NCBI GenBank assembly: GCA_022564295.1
Contig: JADFLR010000037.1
Coordinates: 1-40,815, forward strand
From: Bacteroidota bacterium
GTDB lineage: Bacteria; Bacteroidota; Ignavibacteria; Ignavibacteriales; Ignavibacteriaceae
Direction: 5' to 3'
Length of the DNA: 40,815 bases
The notes beneath the pieces are model-generated. The model had not been told where the DNA came from and did no database searches. It worked only from the letters and a program-made list of their open reading frames with translations. Of the stretch, positions 34,685 to 40,815 are shown in pieces. The translations under genes and the position numbers were made by a program. The first letter of the stretch is position 1. Every line of letters begins with the position of its first letter.

Positions 34685-34821
34685 TATAATTTTGATTGAT
34701 ATAATCAATCTTTAAAATCTCAATCAGTTTAATAATCTTCATTTAATTTTAATCTCTGAAGAATGAAAATATTATAATAATAATTATCATAACTGATAAG
34801 AAAATGTTCTGAATAGTAGAA

Positions 34822-36057
34822 TTATCTAAGAAGAACTATTTTATGCTTAAGAATCTCCCTATCGGTCTGCAGCATAATTATATAAATTCCACTCGAAAGA
34901 GATTGTCCATCAAGCGAAAAGTTGTATTCTCCCTCATCCAATAATCCTGAATATAATGTTGTTACCTTTTCGCCAATACTGTTATAAATATGCAATCTTA
35001 CAAATGACTTATAATTGATTGCAATAACAACAGTAGTTTGAGGATTAAAAGGATTGGGATAAGATGATAAGTATTCTTCACCTGACCGGTCATGCTCATA
35101 TAGAATTCTAACTGTACCGTTATATTCAAAAGTACCGTCATTATCTATCTGCTTAATGCGATATATATAGTTCCCATACTGAATCGGTTTATCTTCATAT
35201 AAATAATTATGTGGCGAATTACTATTTCCCGCACCTTCTATAAATCCGATAGTCTCGTAAAAAGAATCTCCTTCAAAAGTTCTTTGTACCTCCCAGCCAA
35301 AATTATTTACTTCAGTGGCTGTTACCCAATTTAGTAAAACCTTTCCATCAGAAATTGTACCTGTAAAACTAACTAATTCTACAGGTGTTGGGCTGGCAAT
35401 TGCATCTTCAATAATTATCCTACCGTAACCATTCTCATAATCGTATGTTCCACCGTTGGAACCACTTCCCCTGGAAAGTAATCGTGCCTCATCAATACTG
35501 ATACCCAAATAATCCGATATGAAAGTAACCTGACCAGCAATATAGCCATTTGCAAAACTCGAAAGATTTCCGGTGGAAATTGGATCAATGGAGTAGAAAT
35601 CAATTTGATATCCGGTAACGTTTGAAGTAATGCCCGCGCCTGTAACGATTATAGGGCAGTCCTGTAAATTTCCTGTATATGTTTCAATATGACTATTACT
35701 ACCCGACGGCATTATTAATTTAACAGTTGGATGCTGATTTGCCAAAGATATGTAAGAGCTCAATCCTGTGGTTGATCGGATGATAATGTCATAATTGTTA
35801 TTTTCAGCGTAAGTAAAGGAAGAGGATACCGCATTATCGTAAAATAGGTCAACATTCCCACTGAACGACGATGAATTATAACTGGAATATCCATATAAAA
35901 AAGATTGTTTTACGTCTAAATCGTGCTGCCCGCCAAAACCGGAAATAAGAACGTTATGATTTGAACTTTGCTGTTGAGAATAAATTGGATTAGCTATACT
36001 TAAGCAAGTTAATACTAATATCCAGAATAATTTTTTATAGTTCCGATAAATATTCAT
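34822..36057 (-). CDS. T9SS-sorted secreted protein with a subtilase-like, possibly degenerate domain
   Basis: A 411-residue secreted protein. The signal peptide is about 1-27 ('LTCLSIANPIYSQ'). Residues 34-220 look like a short, degraded S8 subtilase: 'HNVLISGFGGQHDLD' at the start, 'NHPTVKLIMPSGSN'-like strands, then 'LSSFANGYIAGQVTFIS' where subtilases have GTSxAxPxVAG (Ser167 could match the nucleophile), and 'YDYENGYGRIIIEDAI' like the usual closing 'G.G.vna..A'. No clear Asp or His block was found. A fibronectin-like region (about 226-320) follows. The C terminus has 'SYPNPFNPQTTVVIAI' and 'LSSGIYIIML', the type A Por/T9SS sorting tail. Confidence 0.75.
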   Translation of the reverse strand: MNIYRNYKKLFWILVLTCLSIANPIYSQQQSSNHNVLISGFGGQHDLDVKQSFLYGYSSYNSSSFSGNVDLFYDNAVSSSFTYAENNNYDIIIRSTTGLSSYISLANQHPTVKLIMPSGSNSHIETYTGNLQDCPIIVTGAGITSNVTGYQIDFYSIDPISTGNLSSFANGYIAGQVTFISDYLGISIDEARLLSRGSGSNGGTYDYENGYGRIIIEDAIASPTPVELVSFTGTISDGKVLLNWVTATEVNNFGWEVQRTFEGDSFYETIGFIEGAGNSNSPHNYLYEDKPIQYGNYIYRIKQIDNDGTFEYNGTVRILYEHDRSGEEYLSSYPNPFNPQTTVVIAINYKSFVRLHIYNSIGEKVTTLYSGLLDEGEYNFSLDGQSLSSGIYIIMLQTDREILKHKIVLLR

Positions 36058-36111
36058 TTAAAAATAAATATCCCTCATTGAGTAATCCGATTACAGATTA
36101 TTCATTTTTTA

Positions 36112-36133
36112 TAAAAGCATTTTAAAAAAATGC
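36112..36133 (-). terminator. Terminator-like hairpin after the TerB-like gene
   Basis: On the minus strand GCATTTT-TTT-AAAATGC is followed by TTTTAT. It lies about 60 bases after the stop of the 137-residue protein. The stem is AT-rich and only seven pairs, so strength is uncertain. Confidence 0.45.
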
Positions 36134-36193
36134 CGTGATAATTATGTTAAAAAACAGTTTAAGTTTGTGTTACGATCAACAAATAAATAGCAT

Positions 36194-36607
36194 CTAAATT
36201 ATTGAATACAACGTAAGTTGTGTTGGAACGTTGGTATTAATTAGACAACTGCAATTTTTTACTTGTTCATTGAACCATTTTAAATCAACAGAATTAATTT
36301 CAGCGGAACGACGCAACCAATTTAATTCGGCATCAATTATTGATTTACCTGAGCAAGTAAGCTTTAGTCCATCTGCTATAAAGGATTTCGCAACTGCATA
36401 GCTGTTAAACTTTATCGGCTCTTCGCAAAGGCATGCGTTGTGTAAAAGAGTGTTTAATATCTCTTCACAAAACGAAGATGAAAATCCTAATCTTTTTCCT
36501 GCTTGTAAGATAATTGTTTTTTGTATTTTTGAGATGTGATTGTTTTTCCTGGCAAGTATCAGTAGTCCTCTCAGATAACTGCTTTTATCAATTACAGCTA
36601 TGTTCAT
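36194..36607 (-). CDS. TerB-like all-helical protein, unknown
   Basis: A 137-residue protein with no signal. 'SSYLRGLLILARKNNHISKIQKTIILQAGKRLGF' followed by 'SFCEEILNTLLHN', then 'YAVAKSFIADGLKLTCSGKSIIDAELNWLRRSAE' gives two helical halves of similar pattern, as in the TerB-like fold. The typical acidic metal-binding residues are not obvious. Several Cys (including a 'NCSCL' pair) are noticeable. Function unknown. Confidence 0.65.
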   Translation of the reverse strand: MNIAVIDKSSYLRGLLILARKNNHISKIQKTIILQAGKRLGFSSSFCEEILNTLLHNACLCEEPIKFNSYAVAKSFIADGLKLTCSGKSIIDAELNWLRRSAEINSVDLKWFNEQVKNCSCLINTNVPTQLTLYSII

Positions 36608-37046
36608 AGATCACCTCAATTAAAAAATAACGCCCTAACTCTATATCAATATCATTTTATAATTCAACTGATATTGCAGGAATAAAAGCAAATATTGATA
36701 AATGGAATTTTATTGCGTTGAAAGAAATAGTTCTTCACATAAAACGTTGCTTATTGCAATCGAAAACCAGTTTTGTTTACGGAGTTCTTCGAGAAATAGT
36801 TCTTCTAATTTTAATGAATTTTTATGGAAACTAAAAGTAGAAATTCTATACACATTAACCTCGCTTTAGTGAACAATAAGAATACTTGGCTAATCCTGTG
36901 CCAAAAAGAACTGTTTTTATGCACTGTTTGAATATTAACTTTGAATTTGTGTAAAAAATGATTAATACTAGTTAAAAAATGATTTTTGTTAAGATTTTTA
37001 CAGCATTTAAAACGAACTGTTCTGATAAAAATAAGTCCCAATATTA

Positions 37047-37081
37047 GAAAAAATTACAGGATGTTTAATTTTAGAACATCC
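37047..37081 (-). terminator. Terminator beyond the sigma-54 activator stub
   Basis: On the minus strand GGATGTT-CTAAAATTA-AACATCC is followed by TGTAATTTTTTC. It starts two bases after the TAA of the activator stub (37083-37085), exactly where the terminator of the original gene should be. Confidence 0.65.
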
Positions 37082-37082
37082 A

Positions 37083-37208
37083 TTAATTACCGGGTTTTTG
37101 TATTTCAAGTTTCTCCATCCGATTAAGTAAAGCGGTAGGCTGCAATCCAAGCTTCAACGATGCTACCATTTCACCTTTAATTATCCAATTACATTCTTTA
37201 AGTACTAG
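37083..37208 (-). pseudogene. 3' stub of a sigma-54-dependent activator (Fis-type HTH end)
   Basis: About 41 codons read 'VLKECNWIIKGEMVASLKLG' followed by 'LQPTALLNRMEKLEIQKPGN' and a TAA. This matches the end of NtrC/FhlA-type activators, whose Fis-like helix-turn-helix has the pattern 'vL..c.W.I.G..gAA..LGL.psTLr.RM.KLGI.rP'. The frame is closed by a TAA just upstream (37209-37211), and no AAA+ or receiver domain follows further upstream. The gene is therefore a remnant, most of it deleted. Confidence 0.7.
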
Positions 37209-37391
37209 TTAATCTCCCGCCACTATACTGCATGAAAAGATAATTAAACGAATTCCAAAAATGAGTTATTAATTTTGTTAACGAAATATTGAATAAAACT
37301 TATCTCAAACCTTTCATATAATAAACCATTTTTATTATTTTAAGGAAAAGAGTTAATCAACATTAAATCACAATAATCTTGAGGAGATGAA

Positions 37392-37952
37392 ATGGTTTCA
37401 ATAGTTTCTCTTTGGCTGCCTATACTACTATCTGCAGTTGCGGTTTTTTTAATAAGTTCAATTATTCATATGGTACTCCAGTATCACAAGAATGATTTTG
37501 TAAAACTTCCATCCGAAGAGCCGGTAATGGATGATTTGAGAAAAGCAAACATCCCACCAGGCGATTATCACTTTCCTCGTGCAAAGGATATGAAGGATAT
37601 GAATTCACCTGAGTTTGTTGAGAAAATGAAGAAGGGACCTGTTGGTTTTATGACAATAATGGAGAGTGGTTCGCCAAATATGGGTAAACAACTCTTTCTC
37701 TGGTTCATTTATAGTATTATAGTTGGAATTTTTGCCGCTTACATTTCCGGTAATGCATTAGCTCCCGGAGCACATTATCTTGCAGTATTCCGTTTTGCCG
37801 GAACTACTGCATTTGTAGGTTACAGCCTGGCTTTAATGCAAAATAGCATATGGTATAAACGAAATTGGGGCGCTACACTCAAATCTATGTTTGATGGATT
37901 GATTTACGCTTTATTCACAGCAGGAATATTCGGCTGGTTGTGGCCTGTTTAA
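37392..37952 (+). CDS. multi-pass membrane protein, unknown
   Basis: A 186-residue protein with a first helix at about 6-30 ('[23 protein letters not shown]'). A soluble loop of about 65 residues contains '[17 protein letters not shown]' and '[14 protein letters not shown]'. Three more helices follow at about 99-118, 128-147 and 162-184. I have a feeling of having seen it as an uncharacterised family in several phyla, but cannot name it. A GAGGAGA precedes the ATG by six bases. It is the first plus-strand gene and is separated from the next by a terminator-like hairpin. Confidence 0.8.
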   Translation: MVSIVSLWLPILLSAVAVFLISSIIHMVLQYHKNDFVKLPSEEPVMDDLRKANIPPGDYHFPRAKDMKDMNSPEFVEKMKKGPVGFMTIMESGSPNMGKQLFLWFIYSIIVGIFAAYISGNALAPGAHYLAVFRFAGTTAFVGYSLALMQNSIWYKRNWGATLKSMFDGLIYALFTAGIFGWLWPV

Positions 37953-37964
37953 TTTAAAATTGGA

Positions 37965-38005
37965 TTTCCGGCTGTCGCTACTAGTGTGGCAGCTGGGTTA
38001 TTTTT
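37965..38005 (+). terminator. Terminator-like hairpin after the membrane protein gene
   Basis: CCGGCTGTCGC pairs with GTGGCAGCTGG around TACTAGT-type loop bases (11 pairs, three of them G-U), followed by GTTATTTTTTCC. It lies just after the membrane protein stop and inside the upstream extension of the next open frame, which argues that the next gene starts further downstream. Confidence 0.6.
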
Positions 38006-38073
38006 TCCTTCTGACATCTATTTATTTTATCTTTATACAAGAAATTTACCTTGTTAAAATTTACGGATCCAAA

Positions 38074-39111
38074 TTGCAAAAACAATTATCTAACTGGAGT
38101 CCTCCAAATGATTGGCTAAAAATTAAAACCATTGATGCACACACTGCAGGTGAGCCGTTAAGAATAATCCTCTCAGGATTGCCTGAAGTAAAAGGTAAAA
38201 CCATCCTCGCAAAAAGAAAATATATGAAGGAGAATTTGGACCACTTAAGAACAACATTAATGTTTGAACCACGGGGACATGCTGACATGTATGGCGCAAT
38301 AATTACTGAGCCGGCAAACGAAGGTTCGGATTTTGGTGTTTTGTTTCTGCAGAACGAAGGTTACAGCACAATGTGCGGGCACGGGATCATTGCGCTTACC
38401 AAAGTTGTTGTTCAAACCAGAATGATTGAACCCATGGAACCAATCACTCAAATTAAAATTGATACACCTGCAGGATTAGTAACTTCATTTGCAAAAGTAA
38501 ATAACGGAAAGGTTGAATCGGTTTACTTTCATAATGTTCCATCTTTTGTTTTTACATCGAATCAGCAAATTGAAGTTTCAGGAATCGGAAAAATTAAATA
38601 TGATATTGCTTTCGGTGGTGCGTTTTACGCCTTTGTGAATGCAGATGAATTAGGAATCGGAATGAAAAAACAAAATTATAGGGAGTTGATTGAAAAAGGA
38701 ATGGCAATTAAAAAAACTGTTATGAAAAGCTATCCCATTAAACATCCTTTTGAGGAAGACTTAAACTTTCTCTATGGTACTATCTTTTACGGGGAATCTC
38801 ACAGTAAAGAAGCAGACAGCAGGAACGTTTGTATATTTGCAGAAGGCGAAGTTGACCGTAGTCCCACTGGAACTGGTATAAGTGCAAGAATGGCTTTGCA
38901 TTATGCGAAAGGAGAAATAAAAATAAATCAACAAATGGTTATTGAAAGCATCATCGGTACAAAGTTTACTGGAAGTGTACATCAAATAACTAAGTTTGGG
39001 AAATATGATGCGGTGATACCACAGGTTGCAGGTAATGCATACATAACAGGCAGGCACGAATTTCTAATTGATCCGGAAGATCCACTCAAAGAAGGATTTA
39101 TACTCCGATAG
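38074..39111 (+). CDS. trans-3-hydroxy-L-proline dehydratase (proline racemase superfamily)
   Basis: Dehydrates trans-3-hydroxy-L-proline to delta1-pyrroline-2-carboxylate. From the TTG at 38074 the protein is 345 residues, the family's usual length. It starts with 'WSPPNDWLKIKTIDAHTAGEPLRI'-type sequence, with Cys101 in 'STMCGHGIIAL' and Thr265 in 'DRSPTGTGISARMAL'. Proline racemase has Cys at both positions; Cys/Thr is the mark of the dehydratase. The frame is open to a TTG at 37960, but that extension crosses a terminator-like hairpin and is hydrophobic and unlike the family. The next gene begins two bases after its stop. Confidence 0.88.
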   Translation: MQKQLSNWSPPNDWLKIKTIDAHTAGEPLRIILSGLPEVKGKTILAKRKYMKENLDHLRTTLMFEPRGHADMYGAIITEPANEGSDFGVLFLQNEGYSTMCGHGIIALTKVVVQTRMIEPMEPITQIKIDTPAGLVTSFAKVNNGKVESVYFHNVPSFVFTSNQQIEVSGIGKIKYDIAFGGAFYAFVNADELGIGMKKQNYRELIEKGMAIKKTVMKSYPIKHPFEEDLNFLYGTIFYGESHSKEADSRNVCIFAEGEVDRSPTGTGISARMALHYAKGEIKINQQMVIESIIGTKFTGSVHQITKFGKYDAVIPQVAGNAYITGRHEFLIDPEDPLKEGFILR

Positions 39112-39113
39112 AT

Positions 39114-40064
39114 ATGACAAACAATCTTCCCTTCATATCCGATGAACAAGTTAAAAAGCTACTTCCGATGAATGAAGCAATTGAGTTGATGAAAAATGCT
39201 TTTATTCAAATCACTAATAAATCGGTAACAATCCCCCAAAGAATAAATCTCGATATGCCAGAAGTTAATGCTGATTCACTTATTATGCCTGTGTATTCGG
39301 TTGATGAAAAAAAATACGGAGTTAAAGTTGTTTCATTAAATCGGGATAATCCTTCAATAAATCTTCCATTCATTCACGCATTGATGATTTTGTTCGATGC
39401 AGAAAACGGAAAACCACTTGCTATACTTGATGCGGAAAACCTTACTGCTATCAGAACAGGTGCAGCTTCCGGTCTTGCAACACAATTGCTTTCAAATGCA
39501 AATTCAACCGTTGCAGCAATATTCGGAGCGGGAATTCAGGCAAGGTATCAGCTTCGTGCAATTTGTGAAGTAAGAAATTTAAAAACAGTTTTATTATTCG
39601 ATAAAAGCCTATCAAAAGTAGAATTGTTTAAGGATGAAATGGAACGTGAGATTAATATAAGCATAGAAATTTGCAGGGATGAGAATGTGCTAAAGAATGC
39701 ACAAATTATCTGCACTGCAACAACTTCGTCTGTTCCTATATTTGATGATAAATTTATTTCAGATGGCACACACATAAATGCAATTGGTTCATACCAGCCG
39801 GGTAATCGTGAAATTCCTTCTGCTACAATAACTCGTTCAATAATATTTGCTGATAGCAAAGACGCGTGCCTAAAAGAAGCAGGCGATCTGATCATACCAA
39901 AAAATGAAGGGATGGAATTCGAAGTAAGTGAGATCGGTGAAGTTTTACAAAATAAAAAATCCGGAAGATCATCTGAAGAAGAGTTAACTTTGTTCAAATC
40001 AGTTGGTAATGCTGCGCAGGATTTAATCTGCGCAATTCATATCTTTGAGAAGTATAAATTTTGA
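39114..40064 (+). CDS. ornithine cyclodeaminase/mu-crystallin family reductase (probable delta1-pyrroline-2-carboxylate reductase)
   Basis: A 316-residue NAD(P)-dependent protein. N-terminal 'FISDEQVKKLLPMNEAIELM', 'MPVYSVDEKKYGVKVVSLN' with the catalytic Lys, 'LDAENLTAIRTGAASGLA', the Rossmann loop 'AAIFGAGIQARYQLRAI' and 'INAIGSYQPGNREIP' are family marks. Ornithine cyclodeaminase, ketimine reductase and alanine dehydrogenase share this fold. Being two bases downstream of the 3-hydroxyproline dehydratase points to reduction of its product to L-proline. The activity is inferred from context. Confidence 0.88.
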   Translation: MTNNLPFISDEQVKKLLPMNEAIELMKNAFIQITNKSVTIPQRINLDMPEVNADSLIMPVYSVDEKKYGVKVVSLNRDNPSINLPFIHALMILFDAENGKPLAILDAENLTAIRTGAASGLATQLLSNANSTVAAIFGAGIQARYQLRAICEVRNLKTVLLFDKSLSKVELFKDEMEREINISIEICRDENVLKNAQIICTATTSSVPIFDDKFISDGTHINAIGSYQPGNREIPSATITRSIIFADSKDACLKEAGDLIIPKNEGMEFEVSEIGEVLQNKKSGRSSEEELTLFKSVGNAAQDLICAIHIFEKYKF

Positions 40065-40074
40065 CGGATACAAA

Positions 40075-40103
40075 TGTCATCCTTCCACAGGAATAGGATG
40101 ACA
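40075..40103. repeat. Perfect hairpin between the reductase and peptidase genes
   Basis: TGTCATCCT (40075-40083) and AGGATGACA (40095-40103) form nine pairs, extended inside by TCC/GGA. No T-run follows. The arm spelling (TGTCATCC) resembles the inner arm of the 12.5-kb palindromic element (TGTCATTCCC), so it may be debris of the same kind. The 40104-40189 stretch has no gene. Confidence 0.5.
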
Positions 40104-40189
40104 ATAAATAGAAAGTCTTTGTCGCACTGAGCTTGCCTGTAAGCCATTGGCGGATCTAAGTTTGACTTCAATAAAATATATATTACAAT

Positions 40190-40815
40190 ATGCTGATTAA
40201 AGAAAAAATAGAACAAGCCAAATTATTACTGAAAGAATTTGATATTGATTGCTGGATAACTTTTGTTCGTGAGAGTCAGATAAATGGGGATCCGACTTTG
40301 GCATTCCTCTCCCCTGCCGATGTTACTTGGCATTCGGCTTTCATCTTTTCAATAGATGGTAAAGCTCATGCAATTGTTGGTAAGTATGATCAGAAAACAA
40401 TTGAAGAAACAGGTGCTTATGATGAAGTAGTTGGATTCGTGGAAGGGATAAAAGAACCTTTTCAATCCTATATGAAAAAATTGAATCCAAAAAACATCGC
40501 ACTTAATTATTCGGAAGGGAGTGAGATTGCTGATGGAATTACGTACGGAATGTATTTAACACTATTTAATCTTCTTGATGAACTAGGAATGTCTGATAGA
40601 ATAATTTCTGCAGAAAGAGTTGTATCTGCACTGAGAGAAAGAAAATCACAAACAGAAATTAATTATATAAAAGAAGCAATAATAATTACTGAAGAAATAT
40701 TTAATGAAGTAACGAAATTCATCAAACCAGGAAAAACTGAAAAAGAAATTGCAGGATTTGTGAAATCCGAAGTTGAAAAACGAAATCTGGAATTTGCCTG
40801 GGAACCTTCGGTTTG
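40190..40815 (+). CDS. M24 family (Xaa-Pro aminopeptidase-like) metallopeptidase, N-terminal part
   Basis: The frame starts at the ATG at 40190 and runs off the right edge after about 208 residues. The visible part has the creatinase-like N-terminal domain ('IEQAKLLLKEFDIDCWITFVRE', 'HSAFIFSIDGKAHAIVG', 'PKNIALNYSEGSEIADGITYG') and the start of the pita-bread domain ('VVSALRERKSQTEINYIKEAI', 'FIKPGKTEKEIAGFV'). The metal ligands lie beyond the window. Such enzymes often cut before proline, which fits the neighbouring hydroxyproline genes. Confidence 0.85.
   Translation, partial: MLIKEKIEQAKLLLKEFDIDCWITFVRESQINGDPTLAFLSPADVTWHSAFIFSIDGKAHAIVGKYDQKTIEETGAYDEVVGFVEGIKEPFQSYMKKLNPKNIALNYSEGSEIADGITYGMYLTLFNLLDELGMSDRIISAERVVSALRERKSQTEINYIKEAIIITEEIFNEVTKFIKPGKTEKEIAGFVKSEVEKRNLEFAWEPSV

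Larger units (their letters stand above)
34069..34821. other. 753-base gap: hairpin cluster and one orphan frame
   Basis: No complete gene was found. The left part (34069-34260) is AT-rich and empty. The centre (34278-34425) holds a run of short perfect palindromes, annotated separately. The right part contains a coding-looking but start-less frame (34493-34684, plus strand), also separate. After that, 34685-34821 is AT-rich without recognisable features. Confidence 0.6.
36608..37391. other. 784-base gap at the strand switch
   Basis: Holds the 3' stub of a sigma-54 activator gene and its terminator (37047-37208, annotated separately). A 13-base direct repeat GAAATAGTTCTTC occurs at 36724-36736 and 36793-36805. 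An open frame at 36811-37041 (minus) has no protein-like features. The last 100 bases before 37392 should carry the promoter of the plus-strand genes. Nothing else recognised. Confidence 0.5.

Noticed and set aside
36724-36805. 13-base direct repeat GAAATAGTTCTTC as target-site duplication
   Set aside because: The 56 bases between the copies show no inverted ends or coding content, so an insertion cannot be supported.
36811-37041. 76-codon minus-strand open frame in the strand-switch gap
   Set aside because: Composition is Lys/Phe/His-rich without domain-like pattern, no Shine-Dalgarno, and it lies in AT-rich DNA where such frames are expected.
37960-38073. Hydrophobic N-terminal extension of the dehydratase
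   Set aside because: It is not family-like, is started by a TTG without Shine-Dalgarno, and overlaps a terminator-like hairpin.
39548-39997. 149-codon minus-strand open frame opposite the cyclodeaminase-family gene
   Set aside because: Antisense to a well-supported gene; Ser-rich composition is typical of a shadow frame.

Overview
The window reads as a chromosomal piece of a low-GC, Gram-negative member of the Bacteroidota/Chlorobiota side of the tree, most likely an Ignavibacteria-type organism. This is inferred from gene content: a Por/T9SS-type C-terminal sorting tail with the 'YPNPFNP' motif, a GldE-like CNNM protein, a TonB receptor with an N-terminal carboxypeptidase-regulatory-like domain, a TolQ-ExbD-ExbD set, SPOR and SGNH lipoproteins, and HprK in a Gram-negative setting. 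No rRNA, tRNA, CRISPR array or intact transposase gene was seen.

From 1 to about 37.2 kb every convincing gene lies on the minus strand. In order of increasing coordinate: a ClC-type channel fragment; 3-hydroxyacyl-CoA dehydrogenase and thiolase; DNA polymerase III delta'; a DUF2795 protein; an M23 peptidase; hprK-hpf; a Xer recombinase; ybeY; a gamma-carbonic-anhydrase-like protein; a DUF3108 protein; an S41 protease; lysS; rluB-scpB-scpA-trpS (tightly overlapping); an HNH nuclease frame without a standard start; a small membrane protein; acpS; an MCE protein, a small membrane protein and a CNNM protein; ssb; a SPOR lipoprotein; an SGNH lipoprotein with a TonB receptor; a biotin carrier with biotin carboxylase; mutS2-cvpA-yqeY; exbD-exbD-tolQ; an SDR with a secreted EEP-fold hydrolase; a T9SS-sorted protein with a subtilase-like domain; and a TerB-like protein. 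Most of this is housekeeping in compact operons, often with 1-4 base start/stop overlaps and with several GTG/TTG starts.

The strand switches near 37.2-37.4 kb. On the plus strand are a membrane protein of unknown function and a small catabolic set: a proline-racemase-superfamily protein with the Cys/Thr signature of trans-3-hydroxy-L-proline dehydratase, an ornithine-cyclodeaminase-family protein suited to reduce delta1-pyrroline-2-carboxylate, and the start of an M24 Xaa-Pro-type peptidase cut by the window edge. Together they suggest salvage of proline and 3-hydroxyproline from peptides, possibly collagen-like ones.

The gaps hold the less ordinary material: a MITE-like palindromic element between lysS and rluB, a cluster of short perfect hairpins at 34.28-34.43 kb, a Cys-rich orphan reading frame at 34.5 kb, the 3' stub of a sigma-54 activator gene still followed by its terminator at 37.05-37.2 kb, and a 22-base motif shared by the leaders of ssb and tolQ. 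I found no clear undescribed multi-gene system. The best leads are the hydroxyproline cassette, the HNH frame with no start codon, the terminator-like hairpin abutting holB, the subtilase-like T9SS cargo, and the decayed-gene and repeat debris.
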